Shown here in pieces: positions 6,141 to 12,923 of a DNA stretch of 13,023 nt. This DNA is from CAZIRO01 sp964541595 (GTDB taxonomy: Bacteria > Acidobacteriota > HRBIN11): positions 1 through 13,023 of the forward strand of contig CAZIRO010000071.1 of assembly GCA_964541595.1 (NCBI GenBank), written 5' to 3'. The notes beneath the pieces are model-generated. The model was not told the DNA's origin. It saw only the letters and a program-made list of their open reading frames with translations, and ran no database searches. The stretch's first letter is position 1, and every line of letters starts with the position of its first letter. A program made the position numbers and the translations under genes.

Positions 6141-7433
6141 ATGCGGTACACGGATCTTTCCGAACTCATGTTGCACCAGATCTGGCTGTGGCAGTGGCGC
6201 CTGCCGGAAATACTCCACAGCGTGGACGGTCGCGCGGTACGCGTCATTCAACCCGGCTGGTGGCGATACGGCGTCGGACCGGACATTCAACGTGCTATTT
6301 TCATCATCGATAACACCCGGATATGCGGCGACATCGAACTGCATCTCCGTACGGACGGATGGTGGACACACGGTCACCATCGTGACCCCCGCTATGCACG
6401 GGTGGTCCTGCACGTGGTCCTGGAATCTTCTCGCCGTCCTGTTTTCCACCTTGCGCACTCGGCGGCGATTCCTGAAGTTGCCCTTGCGGCATACCTTTCC
6501 GAGAACGATCTCGCGGCATTTCCACGCCAATCCTTTCCGGACCGACGCCCGCTGGCGCCGATGTGCGGAACCCACCTCGCCGGTCAAACGGAGTCCGAAC
6601 GCATCTGGTGTGTCCGCGCACTCGGGATCGCCTATCTGCATCGTCGTGCGATGCAATATCACCGGACTCTGCACCGTGGAGTTGCGCCGGTCGCGTGTCT
6701 GTACAGCGGCCTCATGCGGGGTCTGGGGAGCGGTGCCACCCGGATCTGGATGGAAACCCTCGCACGCATGTGGCCCTGGGAGGCACTGCGCATGCGGGTA
6801 CATACAGAAGGTCGCTTCCACACACTGCGTGCGCTATGGGCATCGTTTTGCGAACTTGCGGGTCCGAGATGGGGACCGTACCGTCCCGCGCAGCACCCGT
6901 TGCGTCGGCTGGCGTGGATCGTATTGCTCGCCGACCGGACCGACGAGGATCCCCTCCGTAGTCTGCTCACATGGGTTCACACGCTGGGGTCGGTTCCGGT
7001 CTCGGCAATGCCGCAGGTGGCGCGCGACTGGCATCGACTGACCCGTACGATGACCGCACTGCGCTGGTCGGGACCGCAGATACGGGTCGGCGACGGTTCA
7101 CCGCTGTCCCGCACTCATCGGCTGGTCGGGCATCATCGATGGACCACCCTGTGGTGGAATGTGGTGGTACCGGTCAGCGTTGCGATCCGATATGCAGATC
7201 CGAATGAGATGGTCATCCCGGAACCGGTCCTGCGAATGCCCACGGGGCCGATGGAAATCGACTGGATCCAGCGCGCCATGCGCCGCCGCTGGGGCGCCAT
7301 GATGCCTCCCACGGCCTATCGGGATCCACTGGTGCAACTTGGGATTCACGAACTGTTTCGATACGTGTGCAACACACCGACGCGGTCCTGTTTCCGCTGT
7401 CCGCTGGCCGTCGGAGCCGCATCCGGGAAATGA
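6141..7433 (+). CDS. DUF2851 family protein
   Basis: This 430-residue protein is of unknown function and is recognised by the N-terminal signature of DUF2851. The family pattern is seen in LHQIWLWQWRL (11-21), GPDIQRAIFII (46-56), GDIELHLRTDGWWTHGHHRD (63-82), Tyr85 and VVLHVVLE (88-95). The concentration of conserved Asp, Glu, His and Trp suggests a catalytic or nucleic-acid-related fold, but I know of no established reaction. The C-terminus carries Cys410, Cys417 and Cys420 (CNTPTRSCFRCP), a cysteine cluster typical of the family that could bind metal. The reading frame is open upstream through repeat copy A to 5916. The start at 6141 is preferred because AGGGGG (6130-6135) lies just before it and the family signature begins immediately after. 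There is no signal peptide. A stem-loop directly follows the stop. Confidence 0.85.
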   Translation: MRYTDLSELMLHQIWLWQWRLPEILHSVDGRAVRVIQPGWWRYGVGPDIQRAIFIIDNTRICGDIELHLRTDGWWTHGHHRDPRYARVVLHVVLESSRRPVFHLAHSAAIPEVALAAYLSENDLAAFPRQSFPDRRPLAPMCGTHLAGQTESERIWCVRALGIAYLHRRAMQYHRTLHRGVAPVACLYSGLMRGLGSGATRIWMETLARMWPWEALRMRVHTEGRFHTLRALWASFCELAGPRWGPYRPAQHPLRRLAWIVLLADRTDEDPLRSLLTWVHTLGSVPVSAMPQVARDWHRLTRTMTALRWSGPQIRVGDGSPLSRTHRLVGHHRWTTLWWNVVVPVSVAIRYADPNEMVIPEPVLRMPTGPMEIDWIQRAMRRRWGAMMPPTAYRDPLVQLGIHELFRYVCNTPTRSCFRCPLAVGAASGK

Positions 7434-7454
7434 CCGTGCGGTCCCCCCGCACGG
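7434..7454 (+). terminator. Strong hairpin directly after the DUF2851 stop
   Basis: CCGTGCGG (7434-7441) and CCGCACGG (7447-7454) form a perfect 8-bp stem with a TCCCC loop, starting at the base after the TGA. The following sequence is C-rich, not T-rich. It may act as a transcript 3' end stabiliser or a non-canonical terminator. Confidence 0.45.
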
Positions 7455-7460
7455 CTCCCC

Positions 7461-7697
7461 CTGAAATCGGGACAGGCCATGGGACACCGTGGGTCCCCAT
7501 GCGGTCATGTACTATCCCCAGCCCGTGCGATGCCCCGTCCCCTGTCTTCCGTCTCCCGTCTCCCGTCGCAAATACCTGCCACCGGAATACCCGACACCTG
7601 CCACCTGGCACCTGCCACCCGCCACCTGGCACCTGGGACCTAACAACCGGGCCATCCGCGCATTCAGCGCATCCCCCATCCCATTGCCTGTCTCGAT
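7461..7697 (+). repeat. Dispersed repeat copy B
   Basis: It begins CTGAAATCGGGACAGGCCAT and ends with TCCCATTGCCTGTCTCGAT (7679-7697), the same inverted ends as copy A. Its first 100 bases match copy D at the window end at 97 positions. The middle differs from copy A and holds two runs of 7-bp tandem units (7544-7568 and 7594-7642). Just inside the left end ATGGGAC and GTCCCCAT can pair. It occupies the gap between DUF2851 and the M16 peptidase and ends 17 bases before that gene's -35 element. Confidence 0.8.
7594..7642. repeat. Degenerate heptamer tandem repeat inside copy B
   Basis: Seven consecutive 7-bp units are in register: ACACCTG, CCACCTG, GCACCTG, CCACCCG, CCACCTG, GCACCTG and GGACCTA. 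A second tract at 7544-7568 repeats GTCTCCC-type units. They resemble the heptanucleotide short tandem repeats (STRRs) described in cyanobacteria in period, not in sequence. The heptamers in copies A and C differ but have the same period. Confidence 0.8.
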
Positions 7698-7714
7698 CCC
7701 AGAGGGGAATATCG

Positions 7715-7743
7715 TTGTCATTTTCGGGCAGTTTCAGTAAGAT
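7715..7743 (+). promoter_or_regulatory. Sigma70-like promoter for the M16 peptidase unit
   Basis: TTGTCA (7715-7720) and TAAGAT (7738-7743) are separated by exactly 17 bases. Transcription would start near 7750. That is too close to the ATG at 7758 for a normal ribosome site, which favours the start at 7797. Confidence 0.7.
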
Positions 7744-7796
7744 CAGGCGCGTGTCGGATGTACCCGGCAGTATTGCATGTCACCCGGAGACCGCCA

Positions 7797-9128
7797 ATGG
7801 AAATCACAGAACAGAACGGCGTATTTCTCCATCGCCTGTCGTATGCGCTGCCGATCCTGACGGAACCCATGCGGCAAACGTATTCCGTCAGCTTTGCTGT
7901 GTGGTTTCTACAGGGATCGCGGGACGAGTCCCCGGAAGAGGTCGGCATCGCGCACTTTCTCGAACATATGTTTTTCAAGGGCACGCGGCGGCGTACCGTT
8001 CAGGATATCGCGCGTCTGCTGGACCGTGTGGGAGGCCGGGTCGACGCATTCACGACGAAAGAGTATGTGTGTTTTTATGCACGCGTGTTGCACGAACATC
8101 TGCCCACCATTGTCGAACTCTTCGCCGACCTGTTGACCGATCCCCTTTTCGACCCGGAGGAGTTCGAACGGGAACGCTCGATCATTCTGGAGGAACTGCG
8201 CGGTGTGGACGACGATCCCGGCGAATTTGCCTATGAACGGTTTTTAGAGTCTTTCTGGCCGGATCACGGTCTCGGACGGCCGATCGGTGGCACGCTGCAT
8301 CAGGTCCTCGCCATTCGTCGAGATCAGTTGATCCGGTTCTTTCACCGGCAGGTGTTTCCGGAAAATATGCTGATCACAGCGATCGGTGCGGTCGATCCTG
8401 AGGAACTGTCGTATCTGGTGGACGCACAGTTTCAAACCATCCGTGGCCGGCATGGTGTCCGTCCGGAACGCACAGCGCCGGGATATACGCCGTTTGCCGA
8501 ATACTGGCATCGGCCGGGCATGGAGCAGGCACATGTCATTCTGGGGGGACCGGGACTATCTCTGCAGGATCCGCGGCGACATGCATATGCGCTCCTCGTG
8601 AATATCCTCGGTGGGGGAATGAGTTCCCGGTTGTTTATGAAAATTCGAGAAGAACGGGGACTGGCGTATATGGTACACGCGTCGATCATGCCCTTTTCCG
8701 ATACGGGACTCTGGTATGTGCACGTGGCCACCGCGCCGCCCAGACTGCCGGAACTGATGGATGTGCTGCGCGCGGAACTGGAGCGTATCTGCCGGGAACC
8801 GGTCACTCCGGAGGAACTCACCCTGGCCAAGGAACAGGCGCGGGCCTCGCTGCTGATGAGCTGGGAGAACCCGAACGATCGGATGTTCACCCGTGCCAAA
8901 CAGTTCATTTACGCCGAGCCGTTTCGCACGATCGAGGACCGGATCGCCGAACTCCGGTCGATCCCGATCGACGCCCTCAGCGAGGTCGCGCGGGTGGTGT
9001 TCCGGCCGGATGCGTGGAGTTGTCTGGTCCTCGGGGATGTTCCCGATGACGTGCTGCACCGGATCGCATGGAATCGTGCATTTACGTGCCGTGTGTGGCA
9101 GCCGGTTTCGGTGAGTCTACGGGCATGA
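7797..9128 (+). CDS. M16 family zinc peptidase
   Basis: The 443-residue protein is of the processing-peptidase/pitrilysin type (M16). The inverted zinc motif HFLEH is at residues 53-57, with His53 and His57 as ligands and Glu56 as catalytic base. Glu133 in SIILEELR, about 76 residues on, is the likely third ligand. Lys59-Gly60 and the GGRVDAFTTKEYVCFYA stretch (79-95) are typical of the active domain. The second half carries the non-catalytic domain with REERGLAYMVHA. A single-chain length of about 440 fits bacterial homologues that work as dimers. No signal peptide is evident, so it is probably cytoplasmic. GGAG (7786-7789), seven bases before the ATG, and the promoter position choose this start over 7758. 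The YycJ-type gene follows 52 bases after the stop and is probably co-transcribed. The substrate is unknown. Confidence 0.92.
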   Translation: MEITEQNGVFLHRLSYALPILTEPMRQTYSVSFAVWFLQGSRDESPEEVGIAHFLEHMFFKGTRRRTVQDIARLLDRVGGRVDAFTTKEYVCFYARVLHEHLPTIVELFADLLTDPLFDPEEFERERSIILEELRGVDDDPGEFAYERFLESFWPDHGLGRPIGGTLHQVLAIRRDQLIRFFHRQVFPENMLITAIGAVDPEELSYLVDAQFQTIRGRHGVRPERTAPGYTPFAEYWHRPGMEQAHVILGGPGLSLQDPRRHAYALLVNILGGGMSSRLFMKIREERGLAYMVHASIMPFSDTGLWYVHVATAPPRLPELMDVLRAELERICREPVTPEELTLAKEQARASLLMSWENPNDRMFTRAKQFIYAEPFRTIEDRIAELRSIPIDALSEVARVVFRPDAWSCLVLGDVPDDVLHRIAWNRAFTCRVWQPVSVSLRA

Positions 9129-9180
9129 CCCCGGTATTTCCGTCCCACGCGATGGTCGAAACCCGGGGGAGGGGGACACC

Positions 9181-9960
9181 GTGGTGCGTATCTGTGTGCT
9201 GTCCAGCGGTAGCGGCGGGAACATGATTTACATCGAGGGCTCCCGGGGTTCTCTGGTGATCGACTGCGGGATCCCCGTACGCGAAGCCTTTCGCCGGTTC
9301 GACCTGGTGGGTATTCAACCGGACGGGGTTGTGGGGATTTTGGTCACGCACGAGCATTCCGATCACAGCCGATCCGTCGCACCGTTGTCCCGACGGTTGC
9401 GGGTTCCGGTCGTGGCCTCACAGGGAACGGCAGCGTACCTGCGCGCACAACCCTCGCGTATGTATGCACTGCAGACGTTCCGTCCTGGATATGCATTCGC
9501 GCTCGGACCTTTTCTCATTGAACCGTTTCCCATTCCGCACGACGCAATGGAACCCGTCGGATACGTGATCTGGGATCGGAACGTCAAACTCGCCGTTGTC
9601 ACAGACCTCGGATACATTCCTATGAACGTTCAAAACCACATCGATGGTGCCGAAATTCTTGTGCTCGAATCCAACCATGACGTCCAGATGCTCCTCCGGG
9701 GATCGTATCCGCCGTGGTTAAAACAGCGGATTTTGAGCCGTCACGGTCATCTGTCCAACGCGGACGTGGCCGAATACGCCCGTACCCGGTTGGGGACATG
9801 GTGTCGGTTCCTGTTTTTAGCCCACCTGAGCAAGGAGAATAACCGTCCGGAACTCGCCTATATGACCGTCATGGAAGCCCTTTCCGACCGGCGCAACGAC
9901 GAGACGCAGGTGGTGCTGACCTCGCAGGACACTCCGTCCAGAGTGATCACGCTGGACTGA
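9181..9960 (+). CDS. YycJ/WalJ-type metallo-beta-lactamase-fold hydrolase
   Basis: This 259-residue metal-dependent hydrolase has the HEHSDH motif at residues 57-62 that binds two metal ions. Other expected elements are SSGSGGN (8-14), IPHDAMEPVGY (118-128), TDLGYIP (141-147), LESNHDVQML (162-171), GHLSN (189-193) and LAHLSKENN (213-221). This order is characteristic of the YycJ (VicX/WalJ) group. In Firmicutes the gene often accompanies the WalKR two-component genes, and nuclease activity and roles in DNA repair or cell-wall control have been proposed. No WalKR genes are present here, so the wall link does not apply directly. The GTG start is supported by GGGGGAGGGGGA just upstream. It probably shares a transcript with the M16 peptidase. 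Its stop lies 5 bases from the stop of the convergent amidohydrolase. Confidence 0.9.
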   Translation: MVRICVLSSGSGGNMIYIEGSRGSLVIDCGIPVREAFRRFDLVGIQPDGVVGILVTHEHSDHSRSVAPLSRRLRVPVVASQGTAAYLRAQPSRMYALQTFRPGYAFALGPFLIEPFPIPHDAMEPVGYVIWDRNVKLAVVTDLGYIPMNVQNHIDGAEILVLESNHDVQMLLRGSYPPWLKQRILSRHGHLSNADVAEYARTRLGTWCRFLFLAHLSKENNRPELAYMTVMEALSDRRNDETQVVLTSQDTPSRVITLD

Positions 9961-9965
9961 ATGCA

Positions 9966-11666
9966 TCAGCGGGTGTTCCGGCCCCGCCAGCCGGGACCCC
10001 GGATGAACCGGCCCGGATAGACTCCCGTGAACCTGCCGTTTCGAAGTACCTGCTGTCCGTTCACGAAGAGATGCACGACTCCCGTGGCCAGCCGGTGCGG
10101 TTGTGCAAATGTCGCGTGATCCCGAATGGTCCGAGGGTCAAAGACCGCGATGTCTGCATAATATCCCGCGCGCAAAAACCCGCGACGGTGAAGGCGCAAA
10201 TTCGTGGCTGGCAGGGAAGTCAAACGACGAATGGCTTCTTCGAGAGAGATGACCCGTTCCTCGCGAACGTATTTTCCCAGCAGCCGGGCGAAGTTGCCAT
10301 ACGCCCGCGGGTGCACCTGATCCCTGAGGAACACGCCTTCCGGCGCGGGCGCCGGAGCGTCGGATCCGAAACTGACCCAGGGCAGAGCGATCTTCTTGCG
10401 TACGTTCTTCTCGGACATCAGGAAATAGATGGCCTCGATCCGGCTGTTGTCTTCCGCGATGAGATGCATGGCCGTTTCGATCGGGTCCGTCCCCCGCATC
10501 CGGGCGACTTCAGCGAGTGTTTTACCCACAAGCGGCTGCAACCGTTCCTGTTTGAACCCCACGAGCAGGATGTTTTCGGGACCGGCCAGGCGGTACAGGT
10601 TTTCCCAGTCACCGGTCCCGGCGAGTATTTCCCGTTTCAAACGCGCGCGGATGGCGGGATCGTGGAGGCGACGGATCATGGCTTCATGCCCGCCTTCATA
10701 CACCCAGGGCGGGAAGATCGCGCTCAGTCCTGTTGCGGCGGCCGTATAGGTATACATATCCGCGGTGATGGCCAGACCATCGGCGCGTGCCTGTTCGATC
10801 ATGGCGATCACCCGGTCGAGTTTGTCCCAGTTGGTGCGCCCGGCGGCTTTCAGGTGATAGATTTCGGCACGAATACCGGCCTCACGCGCGATGCGAATGA
10901 GTTCCTGAACGGCTTCCAGCAGGTGATCGCCTTCACTCCGGATGTGTGCGATAAACATCCCGCCGTATGCCGCAGCAACGCGCGCGAGTGCGATGAGTTC
11001 TTCTGTCGATGCGTAAAACGCGGGTGGATAAATGAGGGACGCGCCGACCCCCAGCGCGCCTTCTTCCATGGCCTCCCGCACGAGTTGTTGCATCCGTTGC
11101 AGTTCGGCAGGTGTCGGATCCCGGTCCGCATATCCGAGCACGTAAATGCGCACCGTGGTCGCACCAACGAACGATGCAACGTTCGGTGCAATCCCCTTGC
11201 GTTCCAGATATTCCAGATACTCCCCGAGCGTGGTCCATCGGATTTCATACCGGATATGCCGCTGTCGTCGTTTGAGTTCTTCTTTCATACGGTCGTTGAG
11301 CGGACCCATGGACCACCCTTCACCAAACACTTCCAGCGTGACGCCCTGCCGGATATCACTGAGTGCGCGTCCGTCGTGAATCAACGACTCGGTGGCCCAG
11401 CTCAGCATATTGATGAACCCGGGAGATACGGCCAGCCCCGTGGCGTCGATCTCCACCCGTGCCCGTGCGTGATCGAGACGTCCGACGGCGGCAATGGTGT
11501 CTCCGCGGATGGCCACGTCACCCACAAAGGGCGCCGCTCCGCTGCCGTCGTAGATCGTGCCGTTGCGAATGAGCACATCGTACCACACGATACGCGGGCC
11601 GTGGGCACAACCGATGGCGAGTCCGATCAGGAGAATACTCAGCATGGCGCCGTATCGACGTCGCAT
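9966..11666 (-). CDS. Amidohydrolase of the D-aminoacylase (N-acyl-D-amino-acid deacylase) group, putative lipoprotein
   Basis: The 566-residue protein has a composite beta-sandwich plus TIM-barrel amidohydrolase layout. DVLIRNGTIYDGSGAAPFVG (30-49) opens the sandwich. SPGFINMLSWATESLIHDGR (81-100) takes the place of the usual PGFID-HxH strand. HIRSEG (241-246), EIYHLKAAG (268-276) and SFGSDAPAPAPEG (432-444, with the barrel Asp436) follow. The standard HxH metal pair is absent, as I recall for a subgroup with a PGFIDML-type strand. His241, His271 and Asp436 remain. The start is fixed by GAGAGGAGGTGACA before the ATG. The longer open frame to 11834 runs through repeat copy C. The N-terminus MRRRYGAMLSILLIGLAIGC looks like a lipoprotein signal with Cys20 as the modified residue. 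Likely substrates are N-acyl-D-amino acids or similar amides, but annotation in this group is unreliable. Confidence 0.85.
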   Translation of the reverse strand: MRRRYGAMLSILLIGLAIGCAHGPRIVWYDVLIRNGTIYDGSGAAPFVGDVAIRGDTIAAVGRLDHARARVEIDATGLAVSPGFINMLSWATESLIHDGRALSDIRQGVTLEVFGEGWSMGPLNDRMKEELKRRQRHIRYEIRWTTLGEYLEYLERKGIAPNVASFVGATTVRIYVLGYADRDPTPAELQRMQQLVREAMEEGALGVGASLIYPPAFYASTEELIALARVAAAYGGMFIAHIRSEGDHLLEAVQELIRIAREAGIRAEIYHLKAAGRTNWDKLDRVIAMIEQARADGLAITADMYTYTAAATGLSAIFPPWVYEGGHEAMIRRLHDPAIRARLKREILAGTGDWENLYRLAGPENILLVGFKQERLQPLVGKTLAEVARMRGTDPIETAMHLIAEDNSRIEAIYFLMSEKNVRKKIALPWVSFGSDAPAPAPEGVFLRDQVHPRAYGNFARLLGKYVREERVISLEEAIRRLTSLPATNLRLHRRGFLRAGYYADIAVFDPRTIRDHATFAQPHRLATGVVHLFVNGQQVLRNGRFTGVYPGRFIRGPGWRGRNTR

Positions 11667-11685
11667 TGTCACCTCCTCTCTGAAC

Positions 11686-11847
11686 GCGGGACAGAAAATG
11701 GGACACGGGGTGTCCCAATGGACCCCGCGACACCCCGCCATCCAGGATGCGCGAACACCTGACACCCGGGACCTGAGACCCGATGCGCGGTGTCCACCGG
11801 TCCATCCACTTATCCGTTGCATCCCCGGTCCCATTGCCTGTCCCGAT
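11686..11847 (-). repeat. Dispersed repeat copy C (inverted relative to A)
   Basis: On the minus strand it starts with ATCGGGACAGGCAATGGGAC (11847-11828) and ends in a weaker TCCCATTTTCTGTCCCGC. Four tandem heptamers (11752-11779) and the conserved block (11707-11736) match copy A in order and sequence. TGGGACAC (11699-11706) and GTGTCCCA (11710-11717) form a perfect 8-bp stem with a GGG loop. It lies just upstream of the amidohydrolase ribosome site, so it would be inside that gene's leader if the -10 at 11887 is used. Confidence 0.8.
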
Positions 11848-11886
11848 TCCGGCTCCTCTCAGTCCCCAAACGCATGTCCGGGGATT

Positions 11887-11892
11887 ATTATA
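11887..11892 (-). promoter_or_regulatory. Perfect -10 hexamer upstream of repeat C
   Basis: TATAAT reads on the minus strand at 11892-11887. No good -35 is at the right spacing. If used, it would give the amidohydrolase transcript a leader of over 200 bases containing all of repeat C. A TATTAT on the plus strand overlaps it and could serve the gene at 12061. Confidence 0.35.
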
Positions 11893-11900
11893 GAAGAAAC

Positions 11901-11937
11901 ACACCTGAGATCGGGACGGGAAACAGATATCAGGTGT
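11901..11937. repeat. Inverted repeat in the leader of the 12061 gene
   Basis: ACACCTGAGATC (11901-11912) and GATATCAGGTGT (11926-11937) pair at 11 of 12 positions around a 13-base loop. ATCGGGACGGG inside it, and TGTCCCGATT at 12023-12032, resemble degenerate ends of the dispersed repeat family, so 11910-12033 may be an old, decayed copy. Nothing else is recognised between 11848 and 12060. Confidence 0.45.
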
Positions 11938-12060
11938 CGGGTTCTGGGGAGCAGGAAAAAAGGGAACCCCCATTCGGAGAAGGGGTCGCGGGACTGTACC
12001 GGGATCTACTGTGTCGCACGGTCTGTCCCGATTGCAAACACACCCGTTGCGGAGCACGCC

Positions 12061-12852
12061 ATGACGCAACCCGATGAGACGGTCACCGAATGGTTAAGCG
12101 ATATTCCCGCAGAAGAAGCCAACTACTACCACGCCATTGAAACCTATTTCGGCCGGAAGGGGGGGTATCCGTGGATCATCCGGGGAAAAGACTGGTTGCT
12201 CGTGCGTCAGTGGTATGAGGACGGGATTCCGCTGGACGTTATTGCACAGGCCATCGATGAGTACTTCGACCGATACGGCCAGGAGTCGGTGCCTCGATTT
12301 CTCGGATATGTGGAAAACTTCGTAAAGAAACACTGGCGCCTGTACCGAATGCATACCCTCGGGCGCCTCACCACGAACCTGTGGCCGCGACTTACCGTTG
12401 AACGGTTACTGCAGTGGTGGGAACACTGGGAGCGTCAGATGGCACGTGCTGCCGAGCGTGCGCGTGAGCGATCATGGACCCGGGTGGCCGCCGTACTGGA
12501 AAAACGCCGGGCGTCATTACAGCGCATGCGTCGGCGGGACATTGCATCGGCGGAAACGGTCACGCCCGAACTGCTGGAGACCCTGGAAACCCGGCTGGAA
12601 AACTTCCAGAAGAAACTCCGACGGGAATTGCGTAAAGCATTGCCGGAACAGGTGCTGACGGAACTGCATACACAGGTGCAGGAAGAGTTTGCTCGCAGGC
12701 TACGGTCGTACCTGGGTACGCGCACGCATACCCGCTGGGTGCGTGAATGGGTGGACCGTCGCATCTGGCGGATACTGCGACTGCCGGACTTTTCCCTGTT
12801 GCAACGAATCACAGCGCAGGTGCATGGAGAAGCGGCGGAAGAGAGGGCATAA
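12061..12852 (+). CDS. Conserved-type hypothetical protein, helix-rich and highly charged
   Basis: The 263-residue product has no assigned function. The N-terminal third, YYHAIETYFGRKGGYPWIIR (22-41) followed by DWLLVRQWYEDGIPLDVIAQ (44-63) and AIDEYFDRYG (64-73), resembles small uncharacterised proteins in which a helical domain with a W-x-x-x-GIPL motif precedes an SLxYC-like segment. Here that segment is PRFLGYVENFVKKHW (78-92). Residues 110-215 are rich in Arg, Glu, Gln and Leu and are probably long amphipathic helices or coiled coil. The C-terminus (225-263) is again basic, then acidic. The protein looks soluble, with no signal peptide or membrane segment. GGAG (12051-12054), six bases before the ATG, supports the start. 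The frame is open upstream to 11557 through repeat C, but that stretch is not protein-like. Nucleic-acid or protein binding is possible but not shown. Confidence 0.8.
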   Translation: MTQPDETVTEWLSDIPAEEANYYHAIETYFGRKGGYPWIIRGKDWLLVRQWYEDGIPLDVIAQAIDEYFDRYGQESVPRFLGYVENFVKKHWRLYRMHTLGRLTTNLWPRLTVERLLQWWEHWERQMARAAERARERSWTRVAAVLEKRRASLQRMRRRDIASAETVTPELLETLETRLENFQKKLRRELRKALPEQVLTELHTQVQEEFARRLRSYLGTRTHTRWVREWVDRRIWRILRLPDFSLLQRITAQVHGEAAEERA

Positions 12853-12883
12853 ACACAGGTCGACGAAACAGGCGCATCCGGTG

Positions 12884-12911
12884 CCCCCCTGTCCCTCTGT
12901 CCGTCCCGATC
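12884..12911 (+). repeat. Isolated right-end fragment of the dispersed repeat
   Basis: CCCCCCTGTCCC followed by TCTGTCCGTCCCGATC lines up with the right end of copy A (CCCCCCTGTCCC then ATTGCCTGTCTCGATC). It is a separate end lying 12 bases before copy D. GTCCCGAT here (12903-12910) and ATCGGGAC in D (12929-12936) form an inverted pair. Confidence 0.5.
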
Positions 12912-12923
12912 CCGGGAGACAGA

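Noticed and set aside
5860..7041. 393-codon plus-strand frame overlapping DUF2851
   Set aside because: It begins in repeat copy A and shadows the DUF2851 gene in another frame, with no family resemblance.
7544..7642. Heptamer tracts considered as a CRISPR array
   Set aside because: The units are contiguous 7-mers without spacers, and no cas genes are present.
7758..7796. Upstream ATG of the M16 peptidase at 7758
   Set aside because: It lies about eight bases from the predicted transcription start and has no ribosome site, whereas 7797 has GGAG at good spacing.
10071..11762. 563-codon plus-strand frame opposite the amidohydrolase
   Set aside because: It is antisense to a clear amidohydrolase with a perfect ribosome site. 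Its composition (His, Arg, Gln, Gly) is typical of the complement of GC-rich codons.
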